Positions 51,379-60,309 of a stretch of DNA of 64,000 nucleotides are shown in pieces. The position numbers were made by a program, and so were the translations under genes. The stretch is from positions 1 through 64,000 of the forward strand of contig REBL01000141.1 of assembly GCA_007692755.1 (NCBI GenBank), given 5' to 3'. The stretch is from Nodularia sp. (in: cyanobacteria) (lineage in GTDB: Bacteria; Cyanobacteriota; Cyanobacteriia; Cyanobacteriales; Nostocaceae). How positions within the stretch are numbered: the stretch's first letter is position 1; every line of letters begins with the position of its first letter. Below the pieces are notes generated by a model, which saw nothing but the letters and a program-made list of their open reading frames with translations, searched no databases and was not told the origin of the DNA.

Positions 51379-52638
51379 ATGACTTCTACAGCTTCTCGCG
51401 CTAATCTCAAGAATTACACTCTTGTTACCCTTGCCTATTGGGGTTTTACTATCACTGATGGTGCTTTGCGAATGCTGGTACTGCTGTATTTTGACAGTAT
51501 TGGCTATACACCATTACAAATCGCTTCTTTATTTCTGTTCTATGAAATATTTGGCGTTGTTACTAATTTTTTAGGCGGTTGGATTGGTTCTCAATTCGGA
51601 TTAAAAATAACTCTTTACGCTGGTATCGGGTTACAAGTTTTTTCAATGGTGATGCTGTCATGGCTGAATCCTGAGTGGACTGAATGGATTGCTGTGGGTT
51701 ATGTAATGGTGGCTCAGGCTTTTTCTGGGGTTGCTAAAGACTTAACTAAAATGAGTTCTAAGAGCGCCATTCGCTTGGTTGTACCCCAAGAAGCCCAGTC
51801 ATCTTTGTTTAAGTGGGTGGCAGTTTTAACGGGTTCTAAAAATGCTCTCAAAGGTGTTGGCTTCTTTGTTGGTAGTGTCCTCTTAACTTCTGTTGGTTTT
51901 ACCAATTCCCTATTAATCATGTCCGGGGGACTATTCTTGATTTTGTTCACTGGGTTGATGTTGCCTAAAGGTATGGGCAAAATCAAGACCAAAGTTAAGT
52001 TTAGCCAACTCTTTTCTAAAAGCAGAGAAATTAATATTCTCTCAGCTGCCCGATTTTTCCTCTTTGGTTCACGGGATGTTTGGTTTGTTGTAGGATTACC
52101 AGTTTTTTTACGGGGGACTTTAGGCTGGTCATTCTATCAAGTAGGTGGATTCTTGGCTTGTTGGGTGATTGGCTATGGTGTTATTCAGTTTTTAGCACCA
52201 GTATTAATCCAGCGATTTGGTTCTGGTCAGCCACCCAGGTCAAAGACCATCCAGTTTTGGACATTTACCCTCACAGCTGTTCCTGGCGCGATCGCCTTAG
52301 CGTTACAATTAGGTGTACCCGGTAATATTGCCATTGTTGGCGGACTGCTAGTATTTGGTGTAGTCTTTGCCTTCAATTCCGCAGTGCATTCTTACCTAGT
52401 CTTAGCCTTCACCGATGACGATAAAGTAGCGCTGAACGTTGGCTTCTACTATATGGCTAACTCCGGTGGTCGATTAGCCGGCACAGTCTTATCAGGATTA
52501 GTCTTTCAATACTTCGACTTAGTGGGTTGTCTGTGGACATCCATGTTCTTAGTCTTAGCAGCCGGACTGGTTACTATGAAACTACCCGACCCCCAACCAG
52601 CCAAAGCAATCCCTTGGAAAGCCGAAGGTGGAGAATAG
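51379..52638 (+). CDS. arsJ: ArsJ organoarsenical efflux permease (MFS)
   Basis: 419 residues from ATG 51379. The frame is open to 51292, but that part is low-complexity spacer. Eleven to twelve transmembrane helices of the major facilitator type are present, with the ArsJ-like [20 protein letters not shown] start, [16 protein letters not shown] loop and [20 protein letters not shown] late block. ArsJ exports 1-arseno-3-phosphoglycerate made by the adjacent GAPDH. The pair forms an arsenate-resistance route independent of arsenate reductase, and no arsC is seen here. Confidence 0.9.
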   Translation: MTSTASRANLKNYTLVTLAYWGFTITDGALRMLVLLYFDSIGYTPLQIASLFLFYEIFGVVTNFLGGWIGSQFGLKITLYAGIGLQVFSMVMLSWLNPEWTEWIAVGYVMVAQAFSGVAKDLTKMSSKSAIRLVVPQEAQSSLFKWVAVLTGSKNALKGVGFFVGSVLLTSVGFTNSLLIMSGGLFLILFTGLMLPKGMGKIKTKVKFSQLFSKSREINILSAARFFLFGSRDVWFVVGLPVFLRGTLGWSFYQVGGFLACWVIGYGVIQFLAPVLIQRFGSGQPPRSKTIQFWTFTLTAVPGAIALALQLGVPGNIAIVGGLLVFGVVFAFNSAVHSYLVLAFTDDDKVALNVGFYYMANSGGRLAGTVLSGLVFQYFDLVGCLWTSMFLVLAAGLVTMKLPDPQPAKAIPWKAEGGE

Positions 52639-52742
52639 AAGAGGCAGGGGGGCAGGGTGCAGGGTGCAGGGGGGAAAAGTTCCTAGTCCCCAATTCCATT
52701 TCCCAATACCCAGTCCCCAGTCCCAAATTCAAGGTGATATTG

Positions 52743-53891
52743 ATGACTCCAAATCAACAAAACAATCAAGCCCCAGTACAAGCCGGGAGTAATCTCAGTT
52801 TTTTTGAGAAATACCTCACCGTTTGGGTGTTCTTGTGCATCTTGGCAGGAATTGCATTAGGGAGACTATTTCCTGGGGTGGCGGTGGCGCTGGATGCAAT
52901 GAGTATTTATCAAGTATCAATTCCCATTGCGGTCTGTCTGTTTTTCATGATGTACCCGATCATGGTAAAAATTGACTTTACCCAAGCTGTGAATGCTGTC
53001 CGCGCCCCCAAACCTGTGATTCTCACCTTAGTAATAAACTGGTTAATTAAACCATTCACAATGGTGGCATTTACGCAGTTTTTCTTGGGTTGGTTATTTC
53101 GTCCACTAATTACAGGTACAGAATTAATTCGTGGGAACGAAGTTGAAATAGCAAATTCCTACATTGCTGGGACAATTTTATTGGGAATCGCGCCTTGTAC
53201 TGCGATGGTTTTGATGTGGGGATATCTTTCCTACGCTAATCAGGGAATTACCTTAGTGATGGTGGCAGTTAATTCTCTGCTGATGCTATTTTTGTATGCA
53301 CCTTTGGGCAGGTGGTTACTAGCAGCCAACGATTTAATAGTGCCTTGGCAAACCATAGTTTTATCGGTGATAATTTATGTTGGGTTGCCTTTATTGGCAG
53401 GAATGTACAGCCGTTATTGGATTTTAAAACACAAGGGTAGAGAGTGGTTTGAAAGGCGGTTTATCAAGTATCTTACGCCAATTTCCATTACTGCTCTGCT
53501 GATTACTTTGGTGTTATTATTTGCGTTTAAGGGTGAAGTTATTGTTAATAATCCCTTACACATTTTATTAATTGCTGTCCCACTATTTATTCAAACTAAT
53601 TTCATTTTCCTAATTAGTTATGTGGCAGCATTAAAGTTGAATATCTCCTATGAAGATGCCGCACCGGCTGCGTTAATTGGCGCTAGTAATCACTTTGAAG
53701 TGGCGATCGCCACGGCTGTGATGTTATTTGGCTTAAATTCTGGGGCTGCACTTGCTACAGTGGTAGGAGTTTTAATCGAAGTCCCAGTCATGTTGATGCT
53801 GGTTGAAGTTTGTAAGCGCACGGCTGCTTGGTTCCCCAGGGAACCGGAAAAGGCTACATTGCGAGATCCCCGTTGTATTCGTAGTTTGTAA
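52743..53891 (+). CDS. acr3: ACR3-type arsenite efflux permease
   Basis: 382 residues from ATG 52743; the open frame begins at 52527 inside arsJ, but the added residues are GC-rich repeat. Ten transmembrane helices, with the conserved [20 protein letters not shown] segment containing the essential Cys, and the [20 protein letters not shown] loop. ACR3 extrudes arsenite using the proton gradient. The 104-bp spacer before it is a GGGGCAG low-complexity tract. arsH follows after 11 bp. Confidence 0.94.
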   Translation: MTPNQQNNQAPVQAGSNLSFFEKYLTVWVFLCILAGIALGRLFPGVAVALDAMSIYQVSIPIAVCLFFMMYPIMVKIDFTQAVNAVRAPKPVILTLVINWLIKPFTMVAFTQFFLGWLFRPLITGTELIRGNEVEIANSYIAGTILLGIAPCTAMVLMWGYLSYANQGITLVMVAVNSLLMLFLYAPLGRWLLAANDLIVPWQTIVLSVIIYVGLPLLAGMYSRYWILKHKGREWFERRFIKYLTPISITALLITLVLLFAFKGEVIVNNPLHILLIAVPLFIQTNFIFLISYVAALKLNISYEDAAPAALIGASNHFEVAIATAVMLFGLNSGAALATVVGVLIEVPVMLMLVEVCKRTAAWFPREPEKATLRDPRCIRSL

Positions 53892-53902
53892 TTACTATTT
53901 TC

Positions 53903-54571
53903 ATGACGACTTTCAATCATCCACCGAGAATATTATTTTTATATGGTTCTTTGCGAGAGCGTTCTTATAGTCGCTTGTTAGCAGAAGAAGCAGCCAGAAT
54001 TATTACAGAATTTGGTGCAGAGGTGAAGTTTTTTGACCCTCGTGAATTACCAATTTATGGCACTGTACCGGATACTCACCCCAAAGTACAGGAATTACGA
54101 GAATTGAGTCTGTGGTCTGAGGGTCAAGTCTGGTCTTCTCCTGAGATGCACGGGAATATTACTGGTATTATGAAGAATCAACTTGACTGGATTCCTTTGA
54201 GTTTAGGCGCAGTTAGACCAACTCAGGGCAGAACTTTAGCCATTATGCAAGTCAGTGGTGGTTCTCAGTCTTTTAATACTCTGAATACGCTGCGGATTTT
54301 GGGACGTTGGATGCGAATGTTTACAATTCCCAATCAGTCTTCGGTGGCAAAAGCTTATCAAGAGTTTAACGAAGATGGCACGATGAAGGATTCAGCTTAC
54401 CGCGATCGCGTGGTTGATGTCATGGAAGAACTTTATAAAGTTACACTTCTATTGCGTGAGCAAGTTGATTATCTCACAGACCGTTACAGTGAACGTAAAC
54501 AGCAAGCAGCACAAGCAACTATAAAAGTGGCAAATAGTGCGTTGGAAAATTTATCATCAACTAAAAATTAA
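53903..54571 (+). CDS. arsH: ArsH NADPH-dependent flavin oxidoreductase
   Basis: 222 residues. The flavodoxin-like FMN site is [15 protein letters not shown], followed by [36 protein letters not shown] and [15 protein letters not shown], all hallmarks of ArsH. ArsH oxidises trivalent organoarsenicals and can reduce other acceptors. It is the last gene of the arsenic set, 11 bp behind acr3. The next genes on the right (cob) read the other way and converge on it. Confidence 0.93.
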   Translation: MTTFNHPPRILFLYGSLRERSYSRLLAEEAARIITEFGAEVKFFDPRELPIYGTVPDTHPKVQELRELSLWSEGQVWSSPEMHGNITGIMKNQLDWIPLSLGAVRPTQGRTLAIMQVSGGSQSFNTLNTLRILGRWMRMFTIPNQSSVAKAYQEFNEDGTMKDSAYRDRVVDVMEELYKVTLLLREQVDYLTDRYSERKQQAAQATIKVANSALENLSSTKN

Positions 54572-54655
54572 TCAAATGTTCCTGTTACGCGAAAACTTTT
54601 TAGGGGAATTCCATTTTCATCAAAATATTTGTTGCTATTTATTTTGACAAAACTT

Positions 54656-55360
54656 CTACAGTCGATTCTTGGTTGGGATGATAATCATTGAGAAATAAGG
54701 TACTTGATCTGGATCAACTTCATCCAGGGGTATAATTCTTTGTTGTGTCATTGTTGCCCGCTCAATATATAATGCCCGTGATGCCAACCCTAATTGATAT
54801 AAAACATCTCGCACTTTGGTGAAATGGCGACCTAGTTTCATAATCGCCGCCGCATCGGTTGCTAGTAGGTGTGTGATTAATTCTTCTGCTGGCATGGGGG
54901 CAGGTAAAACGGTCATAATATCGTTGTAATAAGTGAAGGGTACACCCAAGGCTACAGGACAAGCCATGAGTGAGGAAATTCCCGGTACAACTTCGGTTTC
55001 GTAGTGTTCAGATAAACGAGTGAAAACATACATGAAGGAACCGTAGAAAAACGGGTCACCCTCACACAACACCACTACATCCCTTCCGGCGGCTAGATGT
55101 TCGGCTATTGGTTCAACTTCTTTGTCATAAATCAAAGTGGCCGTTTCTGGTTCCAAGGCGCGGGGGAGGTGAAACAGCACCTCGATTTGATTCCCGGTGA
55201 GATATTGGGAGACGATCGCTCGCGCTATACTTTCTTTATCGACTGCTGACTGATAAGCTACCACAGGGGCAGCCTGTAATAGTCGCAGTGCTTTTAATGT
55301 CAATAGTTCGGGATCACCTGGCCCTACGCCAATTCCATAGAGACGGCCTTTGATTTGCAT
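54656..55360 (-). CDS. cobI: Precorrin-2 C20-methyltransferase
   Basis: 234 residues. This SAM-dependent tetrapyrrole methylase has the GVGPGDPELLTLKAL start, VVLCEGDPFFYGSFMY, VPGISSLMACPVALGVP and the C-terminal TKNR. It converts precorrin-2 to precorrin-3A in cobalamin synthesis. Its ATG is two bases from the cobH stop, so the genes are in one operon (cobG-cobH-cobI) that starts at the riboswitch near 57.7 kb. It converges with arsH. Confidence 0.93.
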   Translation of the reverse strand: MQIKGRLYGIGVGPGDPELLTLKALRLLQAAPVVAYQSAVDKESIARAIVSQYLTGNQIEVLFHLPRALEPETATLIYDKEVEPIAEHLAAGRDVVVLCEGDPFFYGSFMYVFTRLSEHYETEVVPGISSLMACPVALGVPFTYYNDIMTVLPAPMPAEELITHLLATDAAAIMKLGRHFTKVRDVLYQLGLASRALYIERATMTQQRIIPLDEVDPDQVPYFSMIIIPTKNRL

Positions 55361-55362
55361 GA

Positions 55363-55989
55363 TTATTCTTCCTCTGTTGCTAGGGCATTAACTGCGGCGG
55401 CGGCGATCGCACTGCCACCACGCCGACCATGTAATGTTAAAAATGGGACACCTTTGCTATTTGCTGCCAATGCTGCTTTTGATTCTTCCGCACCCACAAA
55501 TCCCACGGGAAAACCTAAAATCAGCGCCGGTTTCAGCACTCCTTCTTCCAACATTTCTAATAGCCGAAATAATGCTGTCGGTGCATTCCCAACTGCTACC
55601 ACTGCCCCTTCTAAGTGCAGTCGCCACAATTCCACGGCAGCGGCTGATCTCGTATTCCCCAAGCGTTTAGCTAGGGCTGGCACTTCCACATCATAGAGGG
55701 TGCAAATCACTTGGTTGTTTCTCGGTAGTCTCTTTCTAGTAATACCTTCGGCAACCATGCGGCAATCACACAAAATTGGCGCACCTGCTGCTAGTGCTGC
55801 GCGTCCAGCCTGCACCGCTGTTGATGAATAGCCCAAGTCAGTAACGATATCAGTCATTCCACAGGCATGGATTAGGCGTACAGCTACTTTTGCTACATCT
55901 GGCGGCAACACATCTAGCTTGGCCTCGGATCTGATGATTGCAAAGGATTTACTGTAAATTTCGTTAGCATCTCGGATGTAGTCAGACAT
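55363..55989 (-). CDS. cobH: Precorrin-8X methylmutase
   Basis: 208 residues from ATG 55989; the frame is open to 56037 without support. Family landmarks are MSDYIRDANEIYSKSFAIIR, VRLIHACGMTDIVTDL with the catalytic His, LCDCRMVAEGITRKRLP and the VGNAPTALFRLLEML and GFPVGFVGAEESK blocks. It moves the C11 methyl group to C12 to make hydrogenobyrinic acid. It is the middle gene of the cobG-H-I operon. Confidence 0.94.
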   Translation of the reverse strand: MSDYIRDANEIYSKSFAIIRSEAKLDVLPPDVAKVAVRLIHACGMTDIVTDLGYSSTAVQAGRAALAAGAPILCDCRMVAEGITRKRLPRNNQVICTLYDVEVPALAKRLGNTRSAAAVELWRLHLEGAVVAVGNAPTALFRLLEMLEEGVLKPALILGFPVGFVGAEESKAALAANSKGVPFLTLHGRRGGSAIAAAAVNALATEEE

Positions 55990-56019
55990 GGAAAAATAGT
56001 GAATGGTGAATGGTGAATG

Positions 56020-56068
56020 GAAATGGCTACGCCACAAAAACTAATGGCTACGCCACGCAAGCTAACAG
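56020..56068. repeat. Small dispersed repeats between cobG and cobH
   Basis: Two copies of ATGGCTACGCCACxxAAxCTAA (about 20 bp), and to their left a GAATGGTGAATGG heptamer-like run. A third relative, GGCTTCGCCACGCAAGCT (56270-56287), lies inside cobG in frame and encodes SLRGEA, probably an insertion. Confidence 0.6.
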
Positions 56069-56076
56069 AAAGAACC

Positions 56077-57570
56077 CTAACTTACTTGGGAAAATAACGG
56101 CTGTAATTGGGCAATTTCATATCTATTAACAAATTCTCCAAAGGATTCATCAGGATTTCGGCATTGAATTTTATAAGTTTGTAACATCTGCCCTAACAAT
56201 ACAGGTAGTTCGGCCACAGTGACATATTGATAGAGTTGACGACCAAATTTTTGGCTGCTGTCACCTATGGCTTCGCCACGCAAGCTATCACCAACATAAA
56301 TGTGATAAGCTCCGAAAGTTCCATTGTCTGATTCTAGGGTGACACCGAGCAAGGTAATATCACTATGACTATGCTGGGCGCAAGATTTTTCGCAGCCGCT
56401 AAAGTGAATATGCACTGGGTGATTCAGACTAACATGAGTTTCCAGGTATTTTGCTAACGCCAAAGCATCACCTTTAGTATCTGTGGCCGAAGCTGCACAA
56501 CCTTTTTTACCAGAACAAGCCACTAATCCACTATTGATATTACTTGCTGAGATATCTAATTTTAAATCAGCAATTTCACTTTTGACATCGGTAAGCGATC
56601 GCTCAGAAATGTCAGTCAGGAGTAAATTTTGCCAAGGAGTTAACCTTAGAGTCCCGCTACCATATTTCTGGGCTAAATCAGCTAAACCCCTCATTTGGTG
56701 ACTTTCTAGCCTCCCTAAAGGTAAAACCACGCCAATATAAAATAAGCCTGGCTGACGCTGGGGATGAATACCGATATGTTGATACTTGGAGTTAACACTT
56801 TCTCCCACAACCACAGGGGAGAATTCTAGAAAACTGGTTTGGGGTGTCAGTTTAAAACCTAGACTTTGTTCAACTTCTTGAAGATAACGTTCACAACCCA
56901 AATTATTTAACAAGTCTCGCAAACGCAGCTTCCGCCGACTGTTAGGGTCAGTATAATTGAGATAAACATCAGCTAAAGCGGCTAAAACTGGCAAACATGA
57001 TTCTGGTAGCAAGACAATTCCCATATCAATGGGTGGTTTTCCTTTGACACCAACGCTGAGATATAGCCGAAAATAAACTCTACCGTCAATTAAGACAGCA
57101 GCAAACATGATATCGTTGAGGCGATCGCACACGGAAACTTTACCACCACCATCAAAGCAAACACTAAATTTTGCCGATAGTCCTGATAGGGTGGGATGTG
57201 CAGCAATATAATTTTCCCAGTCTTGCACAAAGGGACGGGTATCAATTAATTCTTGGGGATCAATACCAGCAGTGGGGCTGGTCATAATATTCCGAATGTG
57301 GTCAACAGCAAAGTTGCGAGAACCAATACCTATATTTTGTAAATCCTCAAGAACTGCGGCATTTATTCCCGAACGAATTTCGCGGACTTGGAGGTTAGCG
57401 CGATTGGTAATATCGACATAACCACCCCCGTAATTCTCAGCTATATCTGCAATTGCATGACATTGTTTACTATCCAGAATTCCACCTGGTATTCTGATGC
57501 GCGATAACATCCCATCTTGGGCGGGTGTATCATAAAATAAGCCAGGACATAAGGCAAAACCGGACAGCAA
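56077..57570 (-). CDS. cobG: Precorrin-3B synthase
   Basis: About 497 residues from TTG 57570, which has AAGGAG nine to ten bases upstream; the frame is open to TTG 57603. A nitrite/sulfite-reductase-like fold: CPGLFYDTPAQDGMLSRIRIPGG, two ferredoxin-like halves, and the iron-sulfur site Cys in CSGKKGCAAS and GCEKSCAQHS. CobG is the oxygen-dependent ring-contraction enzyme, so this organism uses the aerobic-type route at this step. A small repeat encoding SLRGEA sits in the C-terminal third. First gene after the cobalamin riboswitch. Confidence 0.92.
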   Translation of the reverse strand: MLSGFALCPGLFYDTPAQDGMLSRIRIPGGILDSKQCHAIADIAENYGGGYVDITNRANLQVREIRSGINAAVLEDLQNIGIGSRNFAVDHIRNIMTSPTAGIDPQELIDTRPFVQDWENYIAAHPTLSGLSAKFSVCFDGGGKVSVCDRLNDIMFAAVLIDGRVYFRLYLSVGVKGKPPIDMGIVLLPESCLPVLAALADVYLNYTDPNSRRKLRLRDLLNNLGCERYLQEVEQSLGFKLTPQTSFLEFSPVVVGESVNSKYQHIGIHPQRQPGLFYIGVVLPLGRLESHQMRGLADLAQKYGSGTLRLTPWQNLLLTDISERSLTDVKSEIADLKLDISASNINSGLVACSGKKGCAASATDTKGDALALAKYLETHVSLNHPVHIHFSGCEKSCAQHSHSDITLLGVTLESDNGTFGAYHIYVGDSLRGEAIGDSSQKFGRQLYQYVTVAELPVLLGQMLQTYKIQCRNPDESFGEFVNRYEIAQLQPLFSQVS

Positions 57571-57615
57571 AACATTAACTCCTTCCCTGTGCGACGCAGG
57601 CAATAGATAGTAAGT

Positions 57616-57630
57616 GTGTCTTCAAGACAC
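57616..57630 (-). promoter_or_regulatory. Hairpin in the riboswitch expression region
   Basis: GTGTC-TTCAA-GACAC, a perfect short hairpin between the riboswitch and the cobG ribosome-binding site. It may be part of the switch that controls cobG translation. No T tract follows, favouring translational control. Confidence 0.4.
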
Positions 57631-57785
57631 AGCTATGGTTGGCATTCTGACTTGGCAAGTGAAAAAGTCAATGTTCTGCTTTCGCTTTACCATTACAGCT
57701 GCGGCACAGTCCCGGAATTTCACCGGAGTTTCCCAACTCTTAGCTTCAGTAATTTAACACGATCAGGTGTTCATCTGACTGGATG
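57631..57785 (-). ncRNA. Cobalamin (AdoCbl) riboswitch upstream of cobG
   Basis: Read on the minus strand, the region contains GGGAAACTCCGGTGAAATTCC, then GGACTGTGCCGCAGCTGTAA (the B12-box core) and GCCAAGTCAGAATGCC (conserved 3' part), in the right order and spacing. This is the standard cobalamin riboswitch consensus. It lies directly upstream of the cobG-cobH-cobI operon, so cobalamin would repress it. Confidence 0.93.
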
Positions 57786-57904
57786 CGATCTATTTTTAAT
57801 ATTCAGTTAAACTTAGCACTGGGTATATCTGGAGATTTTCTTTATAACCCAGTGAGTAACCCTATGACATTTATTTGGGCTAATTACACAAGATGCAATT
57901 AATT

Positions 57905-58114
57905 TTATTGTACTAAATCGACTAAGGTGTCACCCTGGAATCGGACTACACATGAAACCAAGCACCCACGATAATGCTCAGATGTGAATACCGACAGTGT
58001 GATATTGCTAGAACCTGGTTCTAAGATGCGTTTGACTTTGCAAACTTGCATCTTGTTTTTGCAATAGGCAATAATGCGATCGCCTGCTTTGACATCCAAC
58101 GCTTTAATTTTCAA
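57905..58114 (-). CDS. Small conserved-looking protein, beta-rich
   Basis: 69 residues. MKIKALDVKAGDRIIAYCKNKMQVCKVKRI and ITLSVFTSEHYRGCLVSCVVRFQGDT (shown in part) suggest a small SH3/OB-like beta barrel with four Cys. Similar short proteins occur in filamentous cyanobacteria as far as I recall, with unknown function. It sits between the cobG riboswitch and divergent cobL in AT-rich DNA. Confidence 0.6.
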   Translation of the reverse strand: MKIKALDVKAGDRIIAYCKNKMQVCKVKRILEPGSSNITLSVFTSEHYRGCLVSCVVRFQGDTLVDLVQ

Positions 58115-58342
58115 TTAATACTCAACCTAATTATGAAATTTAATTAACTCAAGTAAATATATATTTCTATATTTTACCTGTTTAACAGTTGTAATGCTTG
58201 TTTATTATAACACACTTATCATGAGCAAATTTTGGAGCTTTTTCACAAAACATGATTAAGGGCTATTTTTCCAGAAAATGGTGATTAAATGGGCTTAATT
58301 GCCGAAAAAGCCGCAAAATTTAGTTAAATTATTACAGCTTCT

Positions 58343-59554
58343 ATGACACGGAAATGGCTATCGATTGTGGGTATTGGTGAAGACGGGTTAGAAGGCTTAA
58401 GTGCGATCGCGCGTTCTCTGATAGACGAAGCACGAGTGATTGTAGGAGGCGATCGCCATTTAGCCATGTTACCCCCAGATCACCCTGGTGAGAAAATAGC
58501 CTGGACATCTCCCATTAGCAGTTCCATCGCCGAAATTATCCGTCGTCGGGGTGAGTCAGTCTGTGTCTTAGCCAGTGGTGACCCCTTTTGTTACGGTATC
58601 GGTGTCACTCTCACCCGACAAATTCCCCTAGAGGAAATTACGATTATTCCGGCACCTTCTACCTTCAGCCTCGCCTGTGCCAAATTAGGATGGTCTTTCA
58701 CCGAAACAGAAACCTTGAGTTTGTGCGGTCGTCCAGTCTCTCTACTTCAGAGTTACATCTATCCCCACGCTAAACTGTTGATTTTGAGTGAGGGTAAAGA
58801 CACACCCGCAATTGTTGCCGAAATATTGACAAATCGCGGTTATGGTGGTAGCAAAATTACAGTTTTAGAACGTCTGGGCGGTATTCAGGAAAGAATTGTC
58901 GAAGGTATAGCCGCAGATTGGCATGAAACAGAGATTGTACCGTTGAATGCGATCGCAGTTGAATGTATTGCTGATGCTGGGGTGATAGCTTTACCCAGAT
59001 TACCAGGATTGCCAGATCATGCCTATCACCATGATGGCCAGTTAACTAAGAGTGAAGTCAGGGCGGTGACTTTAGCAAAATTAGCTCCCACTCCTGGAGA
59101 ATTACTATGGGATGTCGGCGCAGGTTGCGGTTCAATTTCTATTGAATGGATGCGGACTGATTCTCGATGTAGAGCGATCGCGATTGAACAAAATCCCGGT
59201 AGACTGGGTTACATAGCCGACAACGCCGCAGCTTTAGGAACTCCCCACCTGAAAGTTATTAGCGGTCAAGCACCATTAATTCTCCAAGATTTACCCACAC
59301 CGGATGCGATATTTATTGGCGGTGGAGTCACAGCACCAGGGCTTTTTGATATCTGTTGGAATGCACTGCGACCGGGTGGGCGGTTAATAGCTAATGTTGT
59401 GACTGTGGAGGGTGAGCAAATTTTATTTAAATGGTATGAGCAGGTTGGTGGTAGTTTAACTCGGATTGCTATTCAAAGGGCGGAACCTATTGGTAAGTTT
59501 TTAGGTTGGCGGGCTATGTCACCGATTACGCAATGGAGAGGGATTAAAGATTGA
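58343..59554 (+). CDS. cobL: Precorrin-6Y C5,15-methyltransferase (decarboxylating)
   Basis: 403 residues, a CbiE-CbiT fusion. The N-terminal half (1-200) is a tetrapyrrole methylase (IVGIGEDGLEGLSAIAR, LASGDPFCYGIG, PAPSTFSLACAKLGW). The C-terminal half is a class I SAM methyltransferase with LWDVGAGCGSISIEW and DAIFIGGGVTAPGLFD. It methylates C5 and C15 and decarboxylates the acetate side chain. It reads divergently from the cobG operon; no riboswitch of its own was seen in the 228-bp upstream gap. Confidence 0.94.
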   Translation: MTRKWLSIVGIGEDGLEGLSAIARSLIDEARVIVGGDRHLAMLPPDHPGEKIAWTSPISSSIAEIIRRRGESVCVLASGDPFCYGIGVTLTRQIPLEEITIIPAPSTFSLACAKLGWSFTETETLSLCGRPVSLLQSYIYPHAKLLILSEGKDTPAIVAEILTNRGYGGSKITVLERLGGIQERIVEGIAADWHETEIVPLNAIAVECIADAGVIALPRLPGLPDHAYHHDGQLTKSEVRAVTLAKLAPTPGELLWDVGAGCGSISIEWMRTDSRCRAIAIEQNPGRLGYIADNAAALGTPHLKVISGQAPLILQDLPTPDAIFIGGGVTAPGLFDICWNALRPGGRLIANVVTVEGEQILFKWYEQVGGSLTRIAIQRAEPIGKFLGWRAMSPITQWRGIKD

Positions 59555-59577
59555 AACGCAGAGGGGCGCGGAGGTTT

Positions 59578-60141
59578 TTAAATTTCTGTATCTTCGTAAA
59601 GTTCTGTTATGGTCGCCTCGAAATCTATGCTATTTAATCGAAATGAGTTTTTTTCTGCTGTGTAGGTTTGTAAAACCCATAGCCCTTGATCATTGCGGCG
59701 AAAACATTCGATTCGCTGACGTTTTGTGTTAATTAAAACGTATTCTTCTAGGGTTTCTAGAAGCTGATAATCGGCGAATTTATCCCCCCGGTCAAAGGCT
59801 TCAGTGGAGTCAGATAAAACTTCCACAATTAAATTAGGAAATCTTTTATAAGCTGGCGTTTCTTGGTCTCGTTGGTCGCAAGTCACCATGACATCGGGAT
59901 AGTAGAAACGATTCAGTGATTCAATCCGGGCTTTCATATCGGCGATGTAAGCGCGACAACCTGAACCGCGTACATGATTACGTAGAAGAGTAGCAAGGTT
60001 GAGCGCAATAGTAACGTGGGAATCTAGCGCCCCAGCCATTGCGTAGATATAGCCATCGATATACTCATGTTTGATATTACTTTGCTCCTCCATCTGTAAG
60101 TATTTTTCAGGAGTGATGTAAATTTCCGGGTCAGCAACCAT
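59578..60141 (-). CDS. Uma2-family PD-(D/E)XK nuclease-like protein
   Basis: 187 residues. The Uma2 (DUF820) family, greatly expanded in cyanobacteria: EKYLQMEEQSNIKHEYIDGYIYAMAG at the start, DMKARIESLNRFYYPDVMVTCD with the PD residues, and LIVEVLSDSTEAFDRGDKFADYQ providing the E-x-L...K core. The biological role is unresolved; endonuclease activity is predicted from the fold. It is a single gene, convergent with cobL. Confidence 0.9.
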   Translation of the reverse strand: MVADPEIYITPEKYLQMEEQSNIKHEYIDGYIYAMAGALDSHVTIALNLATLLRNHVRGSGCRAYIADMKARIESLNRFYYPDVMVTCDQRDQETPAYKRFPNLIVEVLSDSTEAFDRGDKFADYQLLETLEEYVLINTKRQRIECFRRNDQGLWVLQTYTAEKNSFRLNSIDFEATITELYEDTEI

Positions 60142-60309
60142 ATTTATAACCTCAAGGTATAGACTTTATTCCTGGGGTTTCATCCCCAAGCCAGAAGTGA
60201 ACAGCGTTCCTACTATCTAGCATATATATAGCAACCGCCAAGGAGGTAGGGAAAATACTGAATCCTTCCCCCTTGCCCCCCGCAACCTGCTCCCCTGCCT
60301 CTTTTGGTT

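Noticed and set aside
52527-52742. Upstream extension of ACR3
   Set aside because: It overlaps arsJ and a GGGGCAG tract; ATG 52743 gives normal ACR3 length.
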